From the NCBI RefSeq assembly GCF_900184945.1, contig NZ_FXYF01000019.1, forward strand, positions 1 through 64,000: a stretch of DNA of 64,000 nucleotides, written 5' to 3'. This stretch comes from Antarctobacter aquimaris. Its GTDB lineage: Bacteria > Pseudomonadota > Alphaproteobacteria > Rhodobacterales > Rhodobacteraceae. Both the position numbers and the translations under genes were made by a program. Shown here one piece after another: positions 1 through 9,132 of the stretch; the stretch's first letter is position 1; every line of letters begins with the position of its first letter. The notes beneath the pieces were generated by a model. That model was not told the origin of the DNA and ran no database searches. It saw only the letters and a list, made by a program, of their open reading frames with translations.

Positions 1-89
1 GGTGCGTGAGTCCGGCGCTCGGCATGTCGTGCCTGGCCGGTGTTCGCACCATCGGGCCGAACCGCGGATCAAAGCGATATCGGCCCCCG

Positions 90-135
90 GTTATCCGATG
101 GACGCGCCGCCCGGCGCGGCGCGTTATTGGATAAC
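90..135. repeat. Interrupted inverted repeat in non-coding DNA
   Basis: Two nested pairs of arms can be read directly. GTTATCC (90-96) pairs with GGATAAC (129-135), and ACGCGCCG (102-109) pairs with CGGCGCGT (117-124). Together they would form a bulged hairpin. No credible gene overlaps 1-430, so this may be a regulatory or terminator-like structure, or part of the decayed element that follows. There is no T-tract, so I do not call it an intrinsic terminator. Confidence 0.4.
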
Positions 136-432
136 GGCCACGTTGCCGAGGGGTTGTTCCCGACCGGTTCACTGAACTCGCTGTCCCACTATCGACTGCG
201 GCTCGAACCCGCCCGACATTCGCCACCACCAACCTTTCGACCTCGATGCGCCGCTGGCGCGTGACCAGTGCCGCCACCGCCGATGCGGCGGCAGAGGGGC
301 GTTCGGCGGGCTGGGTCTGCTGGCGCGGCAAAGCGGATGGCCTCGGCGGTTTGACCCAATTGAATCGGCTCTCGCTCGTCACCCTGCGGGCGACCGGTTT
401 GAGCTTCTTCGGTCTCTGTTGCCAGACCCTGA

Positions 433-760
433 CGCTGTCCGCCCTGGAACGGCATCGGCATCGGTTTCCAGCGCGGCACCCACACCAACTGGCAACTCGT
501 CCAGAACGATGCCTCGGACGCACCCACGCTCACCGATCTGGGCGCGAGTTTTCCGATGGCGAGAACGACGAACGTCCTGACCCTCATGCTCCTCGTCGCC
601 CCGAACAGCCGCGAGATCGGGGTCCGGGTCGTCGGAGAGGTCAGCGGGGCGGTGGTAGAGCTCATGCTCGACACCGACATCCCCGTCGCGACGCAACTTC
701 TGAGCCCCGGAATTTCATGAACGATTGCGCGACGGCGGCGGTGTCAACGGCGGAGCAAGA
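433..760 (+). pseudogene. Decayed phage tail/tail-fibre-type protein remnant
   Basis: The frame from 433 to 720 has no start codon and follows an in-frame stop at 430-432. Its translation contains GIGIGFQRGTHTNWQLVQND and then LTDLGASFPMARTTNVLTL, a pattern I associate with C-terminal parts of phage tail or tail-fibre proteins (family-level recognition). After the stop at 718-720, the next frame (from 717) continues with FMNDCATAAV, which fits the same family after a frameshift. The rest of 1-921 holds nothing convincing; the short ORFs there look random. I infer a degraded prophage or island fragment. The exact family is uncertain. Confidence 0.42.
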
Positions 761-921
761 CTGGGCCACGTGGCGTCAGCGGCGTGGACTTGGAATGCAG
801 TCTTCGCCGGGTCCAGTCCGACCGTGACAATCTCTGATATGACCGCCTCCAAAAAATGGACTGTTGCGATCCCACCTTGGCATGTCGAGGCCGTCGGAGG
901 GCGGTTACATGTTCAGAGCCT

Positions 922-2181
922 CTACCATCCTCGCCGTTCGAGCCGTTCAAGTTGCTCCTGCAGGTGATCGAACACCGGTTTCGGGTCCGCTTCCGGGCTG
1001 GCCAGGAAATCGTGGACGGCCTGCGACCAGGTGTTCGACACGTAGACATAGCTTCCGCGCAGCCGGGCGTTGGGCCGGTTCAGCGCCATCTGAAGGCCCC
1101 CGAACACGACCTGAAAGAACTCCGACACGTTGCGGATATCGGGATCCGCGTAAAGCGCGGGGCGGGTCGGGTTCTGACTGTTGAAAAGGGCGCGCTGAAG
1201 CTGCTCTTCCTTGTTGGTCATGAAGGCGACGAGGTCTGCCGCGATTTCAGGATGTGCCGTGTGCTTCGACACGCCAAGATACCATCCGCCATGTGTTCCG
1301 CCCGAGCCCTGAGGGCCCGCCGGCAGCGTCGTCACGCCGACCTTGCCGACCAAGGGGCTGTCGGATTTCTGCGACAAGGCCCACGCGTAGGGCCAGTTGC
1401 GCATGAAAAGAGCGTTGCCGTTCTGAAAAAAGCGCCGAGCGGATTCGTTGTTGAAATCCAGCACCTGCGGCGGGGAAATCGTACCGATCCAGCCTTTGAC
1501 ACGTTGCAGCGTGGCCAGTGCTTCGGCGTCGTTCACCCTGACGCGGCCATCGGCGTCCAGAATTGGCGCGCCGCCCATCGCCTCGATCCATTCTAGCGAA
1601 TTGCAGGTCAGCCCTTCGCCCGGCGTCGCTTCGAAGATGAACCCCCAGAAATCGGGATTGCGCTGACGCTCGGCGGCCTGAATGCGGGCGGCGATCGCTT
1701 CCATCTCGGCATAGGTGCGCGGCACCGGTTCGCCATAGGCGTCCAGAAGATCCTTGCGGTAATAGAACAAGCCCACTCCGCTCCACAGCGGCATGGCCTT
1801 TAGCTGGTCCTGAAAGGTGGCATTGGTGACAAGCCGCGTGAAATGCTCGTTTTCGGCGCCTTGTGTATAGGGCGACAGGTCAAGCAGGTACTGTTCAACG
1901 AAATTGATCCATATGGAATCGATCTTGACCACGTCGAGCGGGTTTGACGGGTCGGGCTGTGCCAGCCTGAGCCGGAAGAATTCAAGCTGATCGTTGGTTT
2001 TTTGCGGCACCTGGACAAGCCGGACGGTGTGTCCCGTCTGTTTCTCCCAGCGGTCGATGCTCTGCTGGCAGATGTTGTGCTGTGAGCCGATGGTGCCGCA
2101 GGACAGAGAGATTTCGACTGCCAGCGCGGGCGGCGCGAAACCGGCGGTCAGAACGAATACGATGAGGCGCAGAACGGACAT
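922..2181 (-). CDS. ABC transporter substrate-binding protein, sugar type (family 1), orphan
   Basis: A 419-aa periplasmic binding protein of the maltose/trehalose type (UgpB/ThuE-like). The ATG at 2181 was chosen over an upstream in-frame start at 2271. It begins MSVLRL with a hydrophobic signal peptide ending about ALA (residue 21) and is preceded by a GGGAGAG ribosome site. The mature part starts VEISLSCGTIGSQHN and carries the W-rich C-terminal half typical of carbohydrate binders (GGTHGGWYLGVSK). It lies 29 bp downstream of the caspase-FGE gene on the same strand, so co-transcription is likely. No permease or ATPase gene is adjacent, so it is an orphan here. It may serve a distant transporter or act as a ligand sensor; the ligand is unknown. 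Confidence 0.82.
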   Translation of the reverse strand: MSVLRLIVFVLTAGFAPPALAVEISLSCGTIGSQHNICQQSIDRWEKQTGHTVRLVQVPQKTNDQLEFFRLRLAQPDPSNPLDVVKIDSIWINFVEQYLLDLSPYTQGAENEHFTRLVTNATFQDQLKAMPLWSGVGLFYYRKDLLDAYGEPVPRTYAEMEAIAARIQAAERQRNPDFWGFIFEATPGEGLTCNSLEWIEAMGGAPILDADGRVRVNDAEALATLQRVKGWIGTISPPQVLDFNNESARRFFQNGNALFMRNWPYAWALSQKSDSPLVGKVGVTTLPAGPQGSGGTHGGWYLGVSKHTAHPEIAADLVAFMTNKEEQLQRALFNSQNPTRPALYADPDIRNVSEFFQVVFGGLQMALNRPNARLRGSYVYVSNTWSQAVHDFLASPEADPKPVFDHLQEQLERLERRGW

Positions 2182-2210
2182 TCTGTCTCTCCCAAATGGA
2201 CGGGGGCGCC

Positions 2211-4112
2211 TCAGGGAAGGCGCACGACCCGGAAACCGATCGCATCGGAACGAAAGTCGGGATGCTCCCAATTGCGGTTGGATGTACTCAGCGAGGTCAA
2301 GGGATCGCTCCAGCCGCCCCCGCGAATGGCGCGTTGGCTGCAGTTCGCGGCATCGGGCGTCAGAGCCCTTTCCACGGCGGCCTCAGGCGTGGGTTCATAG
2401 CAGTTTTCCATCCACTCCCAGACATTGCCGAGCAGATGATACAGGCCGAATTCATCGGGTTGCAGCGATCGGACCGGAAAGACGCCGTGGCCCAGCGCGT
2501 CGCTGCACTCGTAATTGCGCCAGCTGAACGGTGCGCCGAGATCCGCGATGTTCACCATGTCGCAGACGCTGCGGCCGGCGAAGATCTGGTTCATGTCCAT
2601 ATTGAAATGAAAGGCCTCGGCCAGATATTCGAATTCGATCTCTGTCATCAGGCGGTAGCGGCGCCCGGTCTTGTCGCTGAGCCATCGGGCATAGGACTTT
2701 GCATCGTGCCAGCTGACGCAGGCGACCGGAAGGTCGTCATCCTGTTGGGTGTCGCGGCGACGCGATCCCATGACAGGCAGCGTATCGTCGAGCGGCGTGA
2801 TCTGGCAGGCGTCGGGCCAGGTATGGCCGGTTTCGCGCACGAAACGGTTGAACTGACCTTGCGAGGTCTCTGTGAGGGCCACGGCAATCGGCGCGCCAAG
2901 AGCGATGCGTTTTGCGGGGCGCTCATCCGGCTGGGCCTTTTCGATCGTGTCGGGCGTGCCGAACAACAGCTCGGTGCCCCGCAGTTCGACCATCTCCGGG
3001 CAGTCGGGGCAGTCGCGTATCGTCCCAAAAAGCTCGGGCGGGTCCGGTTCGGAGTAGAACGCCTTTAACAACTGGTCACGTCTTTCAGCCTCTCGCGCCT
3101 CGCGCTCTGCCGCAAGCGCCTCTGCCTCTGCTTGGCGTGCCAGGCGTTCGGCTTCGAGCCGGGCGGCTTCCTCGGCGGCGCGCAAGGCGGCCATGCGCGC
3201 CTGCGCGTCCGACACGTGACGGCTGCCGGGAAAGCGGTCGACAAACCGTTCCAGAACGAGGGGGTCGTCGGTGGACTTGATCCACTCCCACATGTCTTCG
3301 TCGGTGGCACCGGACGTTTCGGCGGGGGCCGCGGCAAGGACAACCTCGTCGACCAGCGACGAATTCTCCCAGGGCACCTGACGGTTGTTGGTGACCTCAA
3401 GCACGTCCCGGCGCACCTTGATCATGGTCCGGTTGATCGAATCCCCCGGCGTCCCCAGGTGTCGGGCCAGCGATATCGCAAACGGGCTGTGATTGTTGGT
3501 CACACCCGGAACACGGTCGAGCGCGACATTGCCGGGGGCTGCGGCGAACGAAATCATCGTGTTGCGTTCGGCCGAGACCCGCGCAAGCCCGCGCGTCGAG
3601 GCATCGCTGCCACGGGTCGCGTCGAAGGGGTTGTTGCGGCAGGCATCCAGAAAGACCAGCGAGGTTCTGCTGGCCGTGTTCAGCACCTCGGTCACAAGGT
3701 TGAGGTCGATTGCTTCAAGGCTGAGGAATTCCGCGGATTCGAGGGAGGAATCGATCGGAAGGAGGTAGTTCTTGCCATCTACCTGCACACCATGGCCAGC
3801 GTAGAAAAACGCGCCCGTTTCACTGCCCTCGAGGGCGGCGCGGAACTCGCTGAGCGTCCGGATGAAGCCGTGACGGTCGAGATCCGTGCGCAGGATGACC
3901 TCAAAGCCCAATTCCTCAAACCTGGCGCCGATCAGGGTTGCGTCGGCGGGAGGGTTTTCCAGGTAGGGGATGCCGTCGTAGGCCCCGTTGCCGATGACAA
4001 GCGCCACGCGTTTTCCCGACTCGATGCCAGTCTGCCCAAAGCCGGCGGTGGCCCAAAGGGCGACCGCAGCAAGCAACAAAAGGATGTTTCTGGCAACTGA
4101 GCCTATGGTCAT
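2211..4112 (-). CDS. Secreted caspase-family protein fused to a formylglycine-generating-enzyme (SUMF1)-like domain
   Basis: A 633-aa protein counted from the ATG at 4112, which precedes a signal peptide (residues 1-26). The in-frame start at 4286 would add 58 residues with no signal character. Residues 35-265 are a C14-type caspase fold with the catalytic pair visible: His107 in FFYAGHG and Cys158 in FLDACRNNPF. Residues 310-350 are an Ala/Glu/Arg-rich coiled coil. Residues 368-633 are an FGE-sulfatase/SUMF1-like domain starting at CPDCPEMVELRG, with GLYHLLGNVWEWMEN and RGGGW motifs. Export and both active caspase residues suggest a periplasmic or surface protease; the SUMF1-like part may only be a binding fold. 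The orphan binding protein follows at 29 bp. Confidence 0.88.
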   Translation of the reverse strand: MTIGSVARNILLLLAAVALWATAGFGQTGIESGKRVALVIGNGAYDGIPYLENPPADATLIGARFEELGFEVILRTDLDRHGFIRTLSEFRAALEGSETGAFFYAGHGVQVDGKNYLLPIDSSLESAEFLSLEAIDLNLVTEVLNTASRTSLVFLDACRNNPFDATRGSDASTRGLARVSAERNTMISFAAAPGNVALDRVPGVTNNHSPFAISLARHLGTPGDSINRTMIKVRRDVLEVTNNRQVPWENSSLVDEVVLAAAPAETSGATDEDMWEWIKSTDDPLVLERFVDRFPGSRHVSDAQARMAALRAAEEAARLEAERLARQAEAEALAAEREAREAERRDQLLKAFYSEPDPPELFGTIRDCPDCPEMVELRGTELLFGTPDTIEKAQPDERPAKRIALGAPIAVALTETSQGQFNRFVRETGHTWPDACQITPLDDTLPVMGSRRRDTQQDDDLPVACVSWHDAKSYARWLSDKTGRRYRLMTEIEFEYLAEAFHFNMDMNQIFAGRSVCDMVNIADLGAPFSWRNYECSDALGHGVFPVRSLQPDEFGLYHLLGNVWEWMENCYEPTPEAAVERALTPDAANCSQRAIRGGGWSDPLTSLSTSNRNWEHPDFRSDAIGFRVVRLP

Positions 4113-4344
4113 GACGGACGTATCCAAAATGGAATAAGTAACGAAACAATATTCATAACCAGGACAACGACACCACGCCGGCAAGAACGCAGCACCGTCT
4201 TCCACAGCAACCAGCATCCAACGTGTGCTGAAATTTTGCAAGGTCGGGATGTCGTTTTGATGGCCAACGCAATGACCGGTTGCCAAGGGTCGACAGGTGA
4301 CTTAAGGTCAAGTTTTGACAGTGAAACGACGAGAGCGCAAATTC

Positions 4345-4626
4345 ATGAAGAGCAAATTTTTCAGCATCGCCTCATCGACAATCGCCATGTTGACACTCGT
4401 GGGCTGCAACCAAGTGGAAGGTGCAAAGCCCAAGGCTTGTGAACCCGGGTCCACCGAGCGTTGTCCCTACGTGAAAAACTATAACGTTCCGACGTCTGGC
4501 AAGTACGGGTCGGCAGCGACGACGATGGCTGCTCCTCCTGCCGCTACTGCTGCGGCGCCGGCGCCAGCCCCGGCACCACGCGTGGCACCTGTTCGCCAAA
4601 GGGTAGGCGTACAAGGCGAATACTGA
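4345..4626 (+). CDS. Small Pro/Ala-rich lipoprotein
   Basis: A 93-aa protein with a clear lipoprotein signal peptide: MKSKFF basic start, hydrophobic core and lipobox LVGC, so the mature N-terminal cysteine is about residue 21. The tail is low-complexity, rich in Ala and Pro (roughly residues 60-80), as in linkers that span the periplasm. I do not recognise a family. The ATG at 4345 has a GAGAG ribosome site; an in-frame TTG at 4315 is less likely. It is the first gene of a plus-strand run leading into the glycosyltransferase. The 232 bp upstream (4113-4344) is a lower-GC divergent promoter region shared with the caspase-FGE gene. Confidence 0.6.
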   Translation: MKSKFFSIASSTIAMLTLVGCNQVEGAKPKACEPGSTERCPYVKNYNVPTSGKYGSAATTMAAPPAATAAAPAPAPAPRVAPVRQRVGVQGEY

Positions 4627-4649
4627 TCCGTCCCCGGTAAGGTTTCCAG

Positions 4650-5045
4650 GTGGCAGACATTTCCGCAGACGCGGCGCCGGAGGGCGGGCTTGCCCTGTAC
4701 CCGGATGGGCGCCGCGTTCTCATGTTGTATGCGCTTGATCTTGCGCCATCCACGTTTGCGCCAATTCTGCCCAAACTTGAAAGGCGGTTTTTCCGTCACA
4801 AACTGGTGATCCTGCACACGTCACTGGACTTTCGCCCGTTCATGGATGCCAAGGCCGCGTTCGAACAACTTCCGGCATTGGAGCAGATCGCGGAGTTCCC
4901 GCATCTGACCGACTGGCCGCGCTACCTGGCGGACCGGCACGCGCTTTTGATCGCCAAGTGGGCGCCAAGGCGGGCGATCGCATACGGGACGGACTTCGCC
5001 GGCTACATGGACCAGGTGCGGCAGATCGTGGGCGACCATGAATGA
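4650..5045 (+). CDS. Conserved-looking protein of unknown function preceding a glycosyltransferase
   Basis: A 131-aa protein with GTG start and an AAGG-type ribosome site upstream. No signal peptide or membrane segment is visible. It has a hydrophobic stretch RVLMLYALDL and an aromatic-rich C-terminal half (TDWPRYLADRHALLIAKW, GYMDQVRQIV). I do not recognise the family. Its stop overlaps the start of the double glycosyltransferase by 8 bp, which implies translational coupling, so a role as a partner or accessory of that enzyme is a reasonable inference. Confidence 0.6.
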   Translation: MADISADAAPEGGLALYPDGRRVLMLYALDLAPSTFAPILPKLERRFFRHKLVILHTSLDFRPFMDAKAAFEQLPALEQIAEFPHLTDWPRYLADRHALLIAKWAPRRAIAYGTDFAGYMDQVRQIVGDHE

Positions 5046-7272
5046 GCTCGATGTCGTTTATGTGATCGACGGCCGTTTCGAAGGCGGCGTGTCAACGGCC
5101 GTCGCCAGCGAACTGGATGAGCTTTTTCGCCATAATTCTTCTATCCGCGTCGGGCTGTTGCTGGTTCGCGCCCACCTGCTGCGCCTGCCGTGGCCCGTGC
5201 ACGGCGGGATCCGCGCGCATGTGTCAAGCGGCCGACTCCGGGTGCTGCGTCCGGGCGAACACTGGCACGCTCAGCTTGCTCTGGTGCATCATCCGGTGGT
5301 CTTTCGCCATCTTCCGCGCACCGCGCTGCCCGTCTCTGCGGATCGTGCCATCCTGATCCTTCATCATCCGATGTTCGACAATGACGGGACCCGGCAGTAT
5401 GACATCGCCGAGGTTCAGGCAAATACGGCCGCGACGCTTGCACCCGAAGTTCTGATCGCGCCCGTCAGCCCGGTGGTGCGCCGGGCGCTGGGCGGTCACA
5501 CGTCGGAACACGGTGCGGTTGTGGACGAGGAGTGGATCAATCTGATCGACCCGGACCGCTGGCCGTTCGATCCCGACCGGCCACCTCCCAATCCAGGCCA
5601 CGTCGTGCTCGGGCGCCACGCGCGCCCGCATCCGCAGAAATGGCCCGACACCTGGGAAGAGGCGGCGGCCGCGCATCTTGCGCACCGGCCAGAGGTGGAA
5701 TTCCGCATTCTGGGTGCCGGAGATTTCCTCGCGGAACACTATGGCCGGCCCATGCCGCCCAACTGGGTCGAGCGGCCTTTCGATGCCGAGGGCGTGCCCG
5801 AGTTCCTGTCCAACCTCGATTTTTATGTCTATTACCATTCCAGCACGTGGCTCGAAGCCTTTGGACGCACCGTGCTGGAGGCACTGGCCTGCGGGCTGGT
5901 AACCGTCCTGCCGCCGCATTTCGAAGAATTATTCGGCGAGGCCGCCGTCTATGCTGCGCCCGAAGATGTGTCGGATATTATCGACGGCTTTCTCGACGAC
6001 ATCGATGCCTGGCGGGCGCAGCGCATACGCGCGCGGCGCTGGGTTCTGCGGCACCACAACGTGCGGCACAGGGTCGAGGACAGGCTCAAGCTTTATGGTC
6101 TGCGCGAGATCGTCCCGGTCGAATCCCCGGCCATCGACCTCGGCCGGAAGGCGCCGGTGCTGTTCCTGTCGACCAATGGCATCGGAGTGGGTCATCTGAC
6201 GCAGCAACTCGCCATTGCCGACCGTCTGCCCAAGGACGAGATCCAGCCCGTCTTTGCGTCGATGAGTTTTTCGCTCCGGGTGGCGCGGGATGCCGGATAC
6301 CCGGTGTTTTACCTGCCGCATCACCGGCATCTCGACGCAGGGCCGGAACCTTGGAACAGGATTTTTGCCGAAGAGGTCTTTGATCTGATCCGCCACGTCA
6401 AACCGGCGCTGCTGGCCTATGACGGTACAGCGGTGTTCGGCGGACTGGCCAATGTCCTGCGCGAATTCCCCGACATGATCTCGCTCTGGGTGCGGCGGGC
6501 CATGTGGCGCGAATACCACCGCCACTTCCTTGAGCATTCCGATCTCTTTACCGGGGTTCTGGAGCCTGGGGAACTGGCCGGAGATCTGGATCATGGTCCC
6601 ACGCGCGAGGTGCGGGATGACGTGCATCTGGTCCAGCCGGTCCTGCACATCGACCCGGAGGACAGGCACGACCGCGCCACTGCGCGCGCGGCCTACGGGC
6701 TGAAGGACGGCGATCTTGCCGTGGCGCTTCAGATGGGGTCGGGGGCAAATTTCGACGTGCGGGACCTGCGAGAGGCGGTGATTGAACTGCTCATGCGCGA
6801 CCCGCGCGTGCGCGTGCTCGAGATCGTGTCCCCGCTGGCGGCGATGCCCACCAGGCCAGCCGGTACGGGCGAACGGCTGATACAGATCCGCGAATTTCCC
6901 AGCTTTCGCAACAGCCGCGCGCTTGATGCGGCGATCGGCGTGGCGGGCTATAACTCGTTTCACGAACAGATCCTGGGTGGCATACCCACCGTCTTTGTCC
7001 CGAACGAGGCCGAGGAAATGGACAGTCAGCTGACGCGCGCGCAATGGGCCGAGGTGATGGGGCTTGGATTGTGCCTGCGCGCCCGGCACGACATCGGAGC
7101 GCTGGCGCAGACCGTCCGAAGCATTCTCGACGACGACGAGCGCGCGCGCCTGCGAAACGCCATGGCCGCGTTGCCGCCCGCCCGCGGTGCGCAGGAACTG
7201 GCCGAAATCATCACCGATCACAGCGCCATGGTGCGCACGGATATCCACCCCGAACGAGGATACCGGCGATGA
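5038..7272 (+). CDS. Double glycosyltransferase: GT4-like domain plus MurG/GT28-like domain
   Basis: A 744-aa protein, about twice the length of a single GT-B enzyme. The N-terminal half (about 1-360) has a GT4 donor-site signature near residues 268-300 (STWLEAFGRTVLEALACGL). The C-terminal half (about 370-744) opens with STNGIGVGHLTQQLAIADRL, a MurG/GT28-type glycine loop, and ends with a donor-site region near residue 640 (GVAGYNSFHEQILGGIPTVF). No signal peptide is seen, so it is probably cytoplasmic. The start overlaps the upstream 131-aa gene, and the stop overlaps the next gene's ATG (ATGA). Two sequential sugar transfers onto one surface glycan are inferred; the sugars are unknown. Confidence 0.82.
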   Translation: MNELDVVYVIDGRFEGGVSTAVASELDELFRHNSSIRVGLLLVRAHLLRLPWPVHGGIRAHVSSGRLRVLRPGEHWHAQLALVHHPVVFRHLPRTALPVSADRAILILHHPMFDNDGTRQYDIAEVQANTAATLAPEVLIAPVSPVVRRALGGHTSEHGAVVDEEWINLIDPDRWPFDPDRPPPNPGHVVLGRHARPHPQKWPDTWEEAAAAHLAHRPEVEFRILGAGDFLAEHYGRPMPPNWVERPFDAEGVPEFLSNLDFYVYYHSSTWLEAFGRTVLEALACGLVTVLPPHFEELFGEAAVYAAPEDVSDIIDGFLDDIDAWRAQRIRARRWVLRHHNVRHRVEDRLKLYGLREIVPVESPAIDLGRKAPVLFLSTNGIGVGHLTQQLAIADRLPKDEIQPVFASMSFSLRVARDAGYPVFYLPHHRHLDAGPEPWNRIFAEEVFDLIRHVKPALLAYDGTAVFGGLANVLREFPDMISLWVRRAMWREYHRHFLEHSDLFTGVLEPGELAGDLDHGPTREVRDDVHLVQPVLHIDPEDRHDRATARAAYGLKDGDLAVALQMGSGANFDVRDLREAVIELLMRDPRVRVLEIVSPLAAMPTRPAGTGERLIQIREFPSFRNSRALDAAIGVAGYNSFHEQILGGIPTVFVPNEAEEMDSQLTRAQWAEVMGLGLCLRARHDIGALAQTVRSILDDDERARLRNAMAALPPARGAQELAEIITDHSAMVRTDIHPERGYRR

Positions 7273-8948
7273 CAGGCGTCGCGACCAGACCCAGGCGTCT
7301 GATTCTGCTCTTTTCCGGGCCACGGTCCGGGTCCAACTACCTCGTCGATATCCTCAACAAGATCCCCGGAACGATTGCCGTGTCGGAGATTTTCAATCCC
7401 CGCGCGGTTTACGGGCTGAACCTGCACCCGATGCTTGAGGCCCGAATGCTGAAGGACTTCGGCTCTCAGGACGCGCTATGGCGCGAGATGCGCATGTCCC
7501 CCGAGACGTCCATGACACGTCTGCTGGACGGCGTCCCGCCAGAGATGAAAGTGATCGTCAAGGTCCTGCCGAACCAGGTGCACGCCCGCGCGATGAAGCA
7601 GATCATCGAACAACACGCGATGGGGGCGATCTTTCTGACCCGCAAACGGCTGGATCAGTTCGTTTCGCTGCGCAAGGCGCTCATGGCTGGAGACTGGTTC
7701 CACGCCGACACAACCTCCCTTCGCCCCGAGGTGCACTGCGGCGGTTTCCTGTCCTGGACCGCAGCGCTGGAAGACTGGCTGCGCGATATGGTGTCCATCG
7801 CGAACACCGCCGGGATCGTTGACGTACACCTCAACTACGAGCGCGATCTGAGGGACGGCACGGCAAGGGACATCGCAGAGCGGCTCCATGCCCGGTTGGC
7901 GCCATTGGGCATCGCCAACAGCCCGGATGAGATGGCCAGTGAATCCTGGTACACGCGGCAGGATCGCAGCGAGGATCCCTTCGATAAGATCTCCAACAAA
8001 GATGCGTTGCGGGCGGAGCTTGCCCGAATCGGCTATCTGGACGAGGCGTTGCGGGCGCCCCGCGTCGGGTCCGCGCCAGAGGATACGCCGCCGCCCGATC
8101 TCGTCGCGAACCCGGCCGCCGGGGCGTCGCTGATCCGGCAAGGTGATTTCGGGCGTCTGCGCGCTGCGCTCTACAGGATCGGGCGGGACGTTGCGCCGGG
8201 CGACTCTCGGCCCGAAGACCTGCCAAGCGCTGCTCATGGATTCGAGCGGTTCACATTTGTCTGCGGGCTGCACCGGTCCGGCACGACACTGTTGCATGAC
8301 AGCATCGCCGCGCGCTTTGATGTCGCGACGCTGCATCACGACAGCGCGCCGCGCAGCGAAGGTCAGTTCCTGCAATACGCCTTGCCTCAGGAGGCGCCGT
8401 TCGGCGGGCCGGGCCATTTCGCCTTTGCGCCTCAGATGACCCCACAGCCGGTGCGCGACAGGCGCCGGGCGGCCGACCTGAGACAGCAGATCTGCGGGAC
8501 CTGGGCGCCGCACACGGACAAACCCGATCACCCGCATCTGCTTGAGAAATCGCCGACCAATCTGACCCGGATCGGTTGGTTGCGAAGCGTCTTTCCCACA
8601 GCGCGATTTGTCGTGCTGGTCCGTGATCCACGTGCCGTGTCGCTGGCCACGCGCGACGAGCGCCCGATCTCGCTTGACCTGCTGCTCGCACATTGGCAGG
8701 CTGCGCATCTTTCGGCGCTGTCACAAATGGCCGAGGACTGCCACGTGCTGCGCTACGAGGATCTTTGCGAGGATCCGGACCGCGAACTGGACCGTATCGG
8801 CGCCTTCTGCGGTCTGACACCGCGCGCGGTACCGGGACCCGCGACGGAGATACGCCCAAGCAACGCCCACGACCTCCGGCACTGGCCGGACGATCTGTAC
8901 TTTGCGCCGGATCTGAAGATCTGGGAGGTCTTCGGCTACACGCTCTGA
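7269..8948 (+). CDS. Double sulfotransferase (two PAPS-binding domains in tandem)
   Basis: A 559-aa protein whose ATG overlaps the preceding glycosyltransferase stop (ATGA). The first domain (about 1-270) starts with FSGPRSGSNYLVDIL, an Stf0/NodH-like 5'-phosphosulfate loop, followed by SEIFNP. The second domain (about 328-559) starts with CGLHRSGTTLLHDSI and carries a 3'-phosphate motif, FVVLVRDPRAVSLATRDE. Both loops look intact. Tandem fusion suggests two sulfations of the same acceptor or a channelled reaction. Coupling to the double glycosyltransferase points to a sulfated surface glycan (inference). An in-frame upstream ORF beginning at 7044 is only read-through of the glycosyltransferase region. 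Confidence 0.83.
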   Translation: MTGVATRPRRLILLFSGPRSGSNYLVDILNKIPGTIAVSEIFNPRAVYGLNLHPMLEARMLKDFGSQDALWREMRMSPETSMTRLLDGVPPEMKVIVKVLPNQVHARAMKQIIEQHAMGAIFLTRKRLDQFVSLRKALMAGDWFHADTTSLRPEVHCGGFLSWTAALEDWLRDMVSIANTAGIVDVHLNYERDLRDGTARDIAERLHARLAPLGIANSPDEMASESWYTRQDRSEDPFDKISNKDALRAELARIGYLDEALRAPRVGSAPEDTPPPDLVANPAAGASLIRQGDFGRLRAALYRIGRDVAPGDSRPEDLPSAAHGFERFTFVCGLHRSGTTLLHDSIAARFDVATLHHDSAPRSEGQFLQYALPQEAPFGGPGHFAFAPQMTPQPVRDRRRAADLRQQICGTWAPHTDKPDHPHLLEKSPTNLTRIGWLRSVFPTARFVVLVRDPRAVSLATRDERPISLDLLLAHWQAAHLSALSQMAEDCHVLRYEDLCEDPDRELDRIGAFCGLTPRAVPGPATEIRPSNAHDLRHWPDDLYFAPDLKIWEVFGYTL

Positions 8949-9132
8949 CCGGCAAATCGACGCCTCCGGCCTTTCAGGGCATAGGATTGCGGGGTCGGGA
9001 ATTCCATCCTTGCGGCTGCACGGCCTTGGGCACAAGATCGTAGTCTACCGCTTTTCCAGGTCGAACCCACCGATTGAGGTTCGTCGCACTCCGCACTTGT
9101 TGCGCATGACGATATGAACTGGACCCTTTCCC

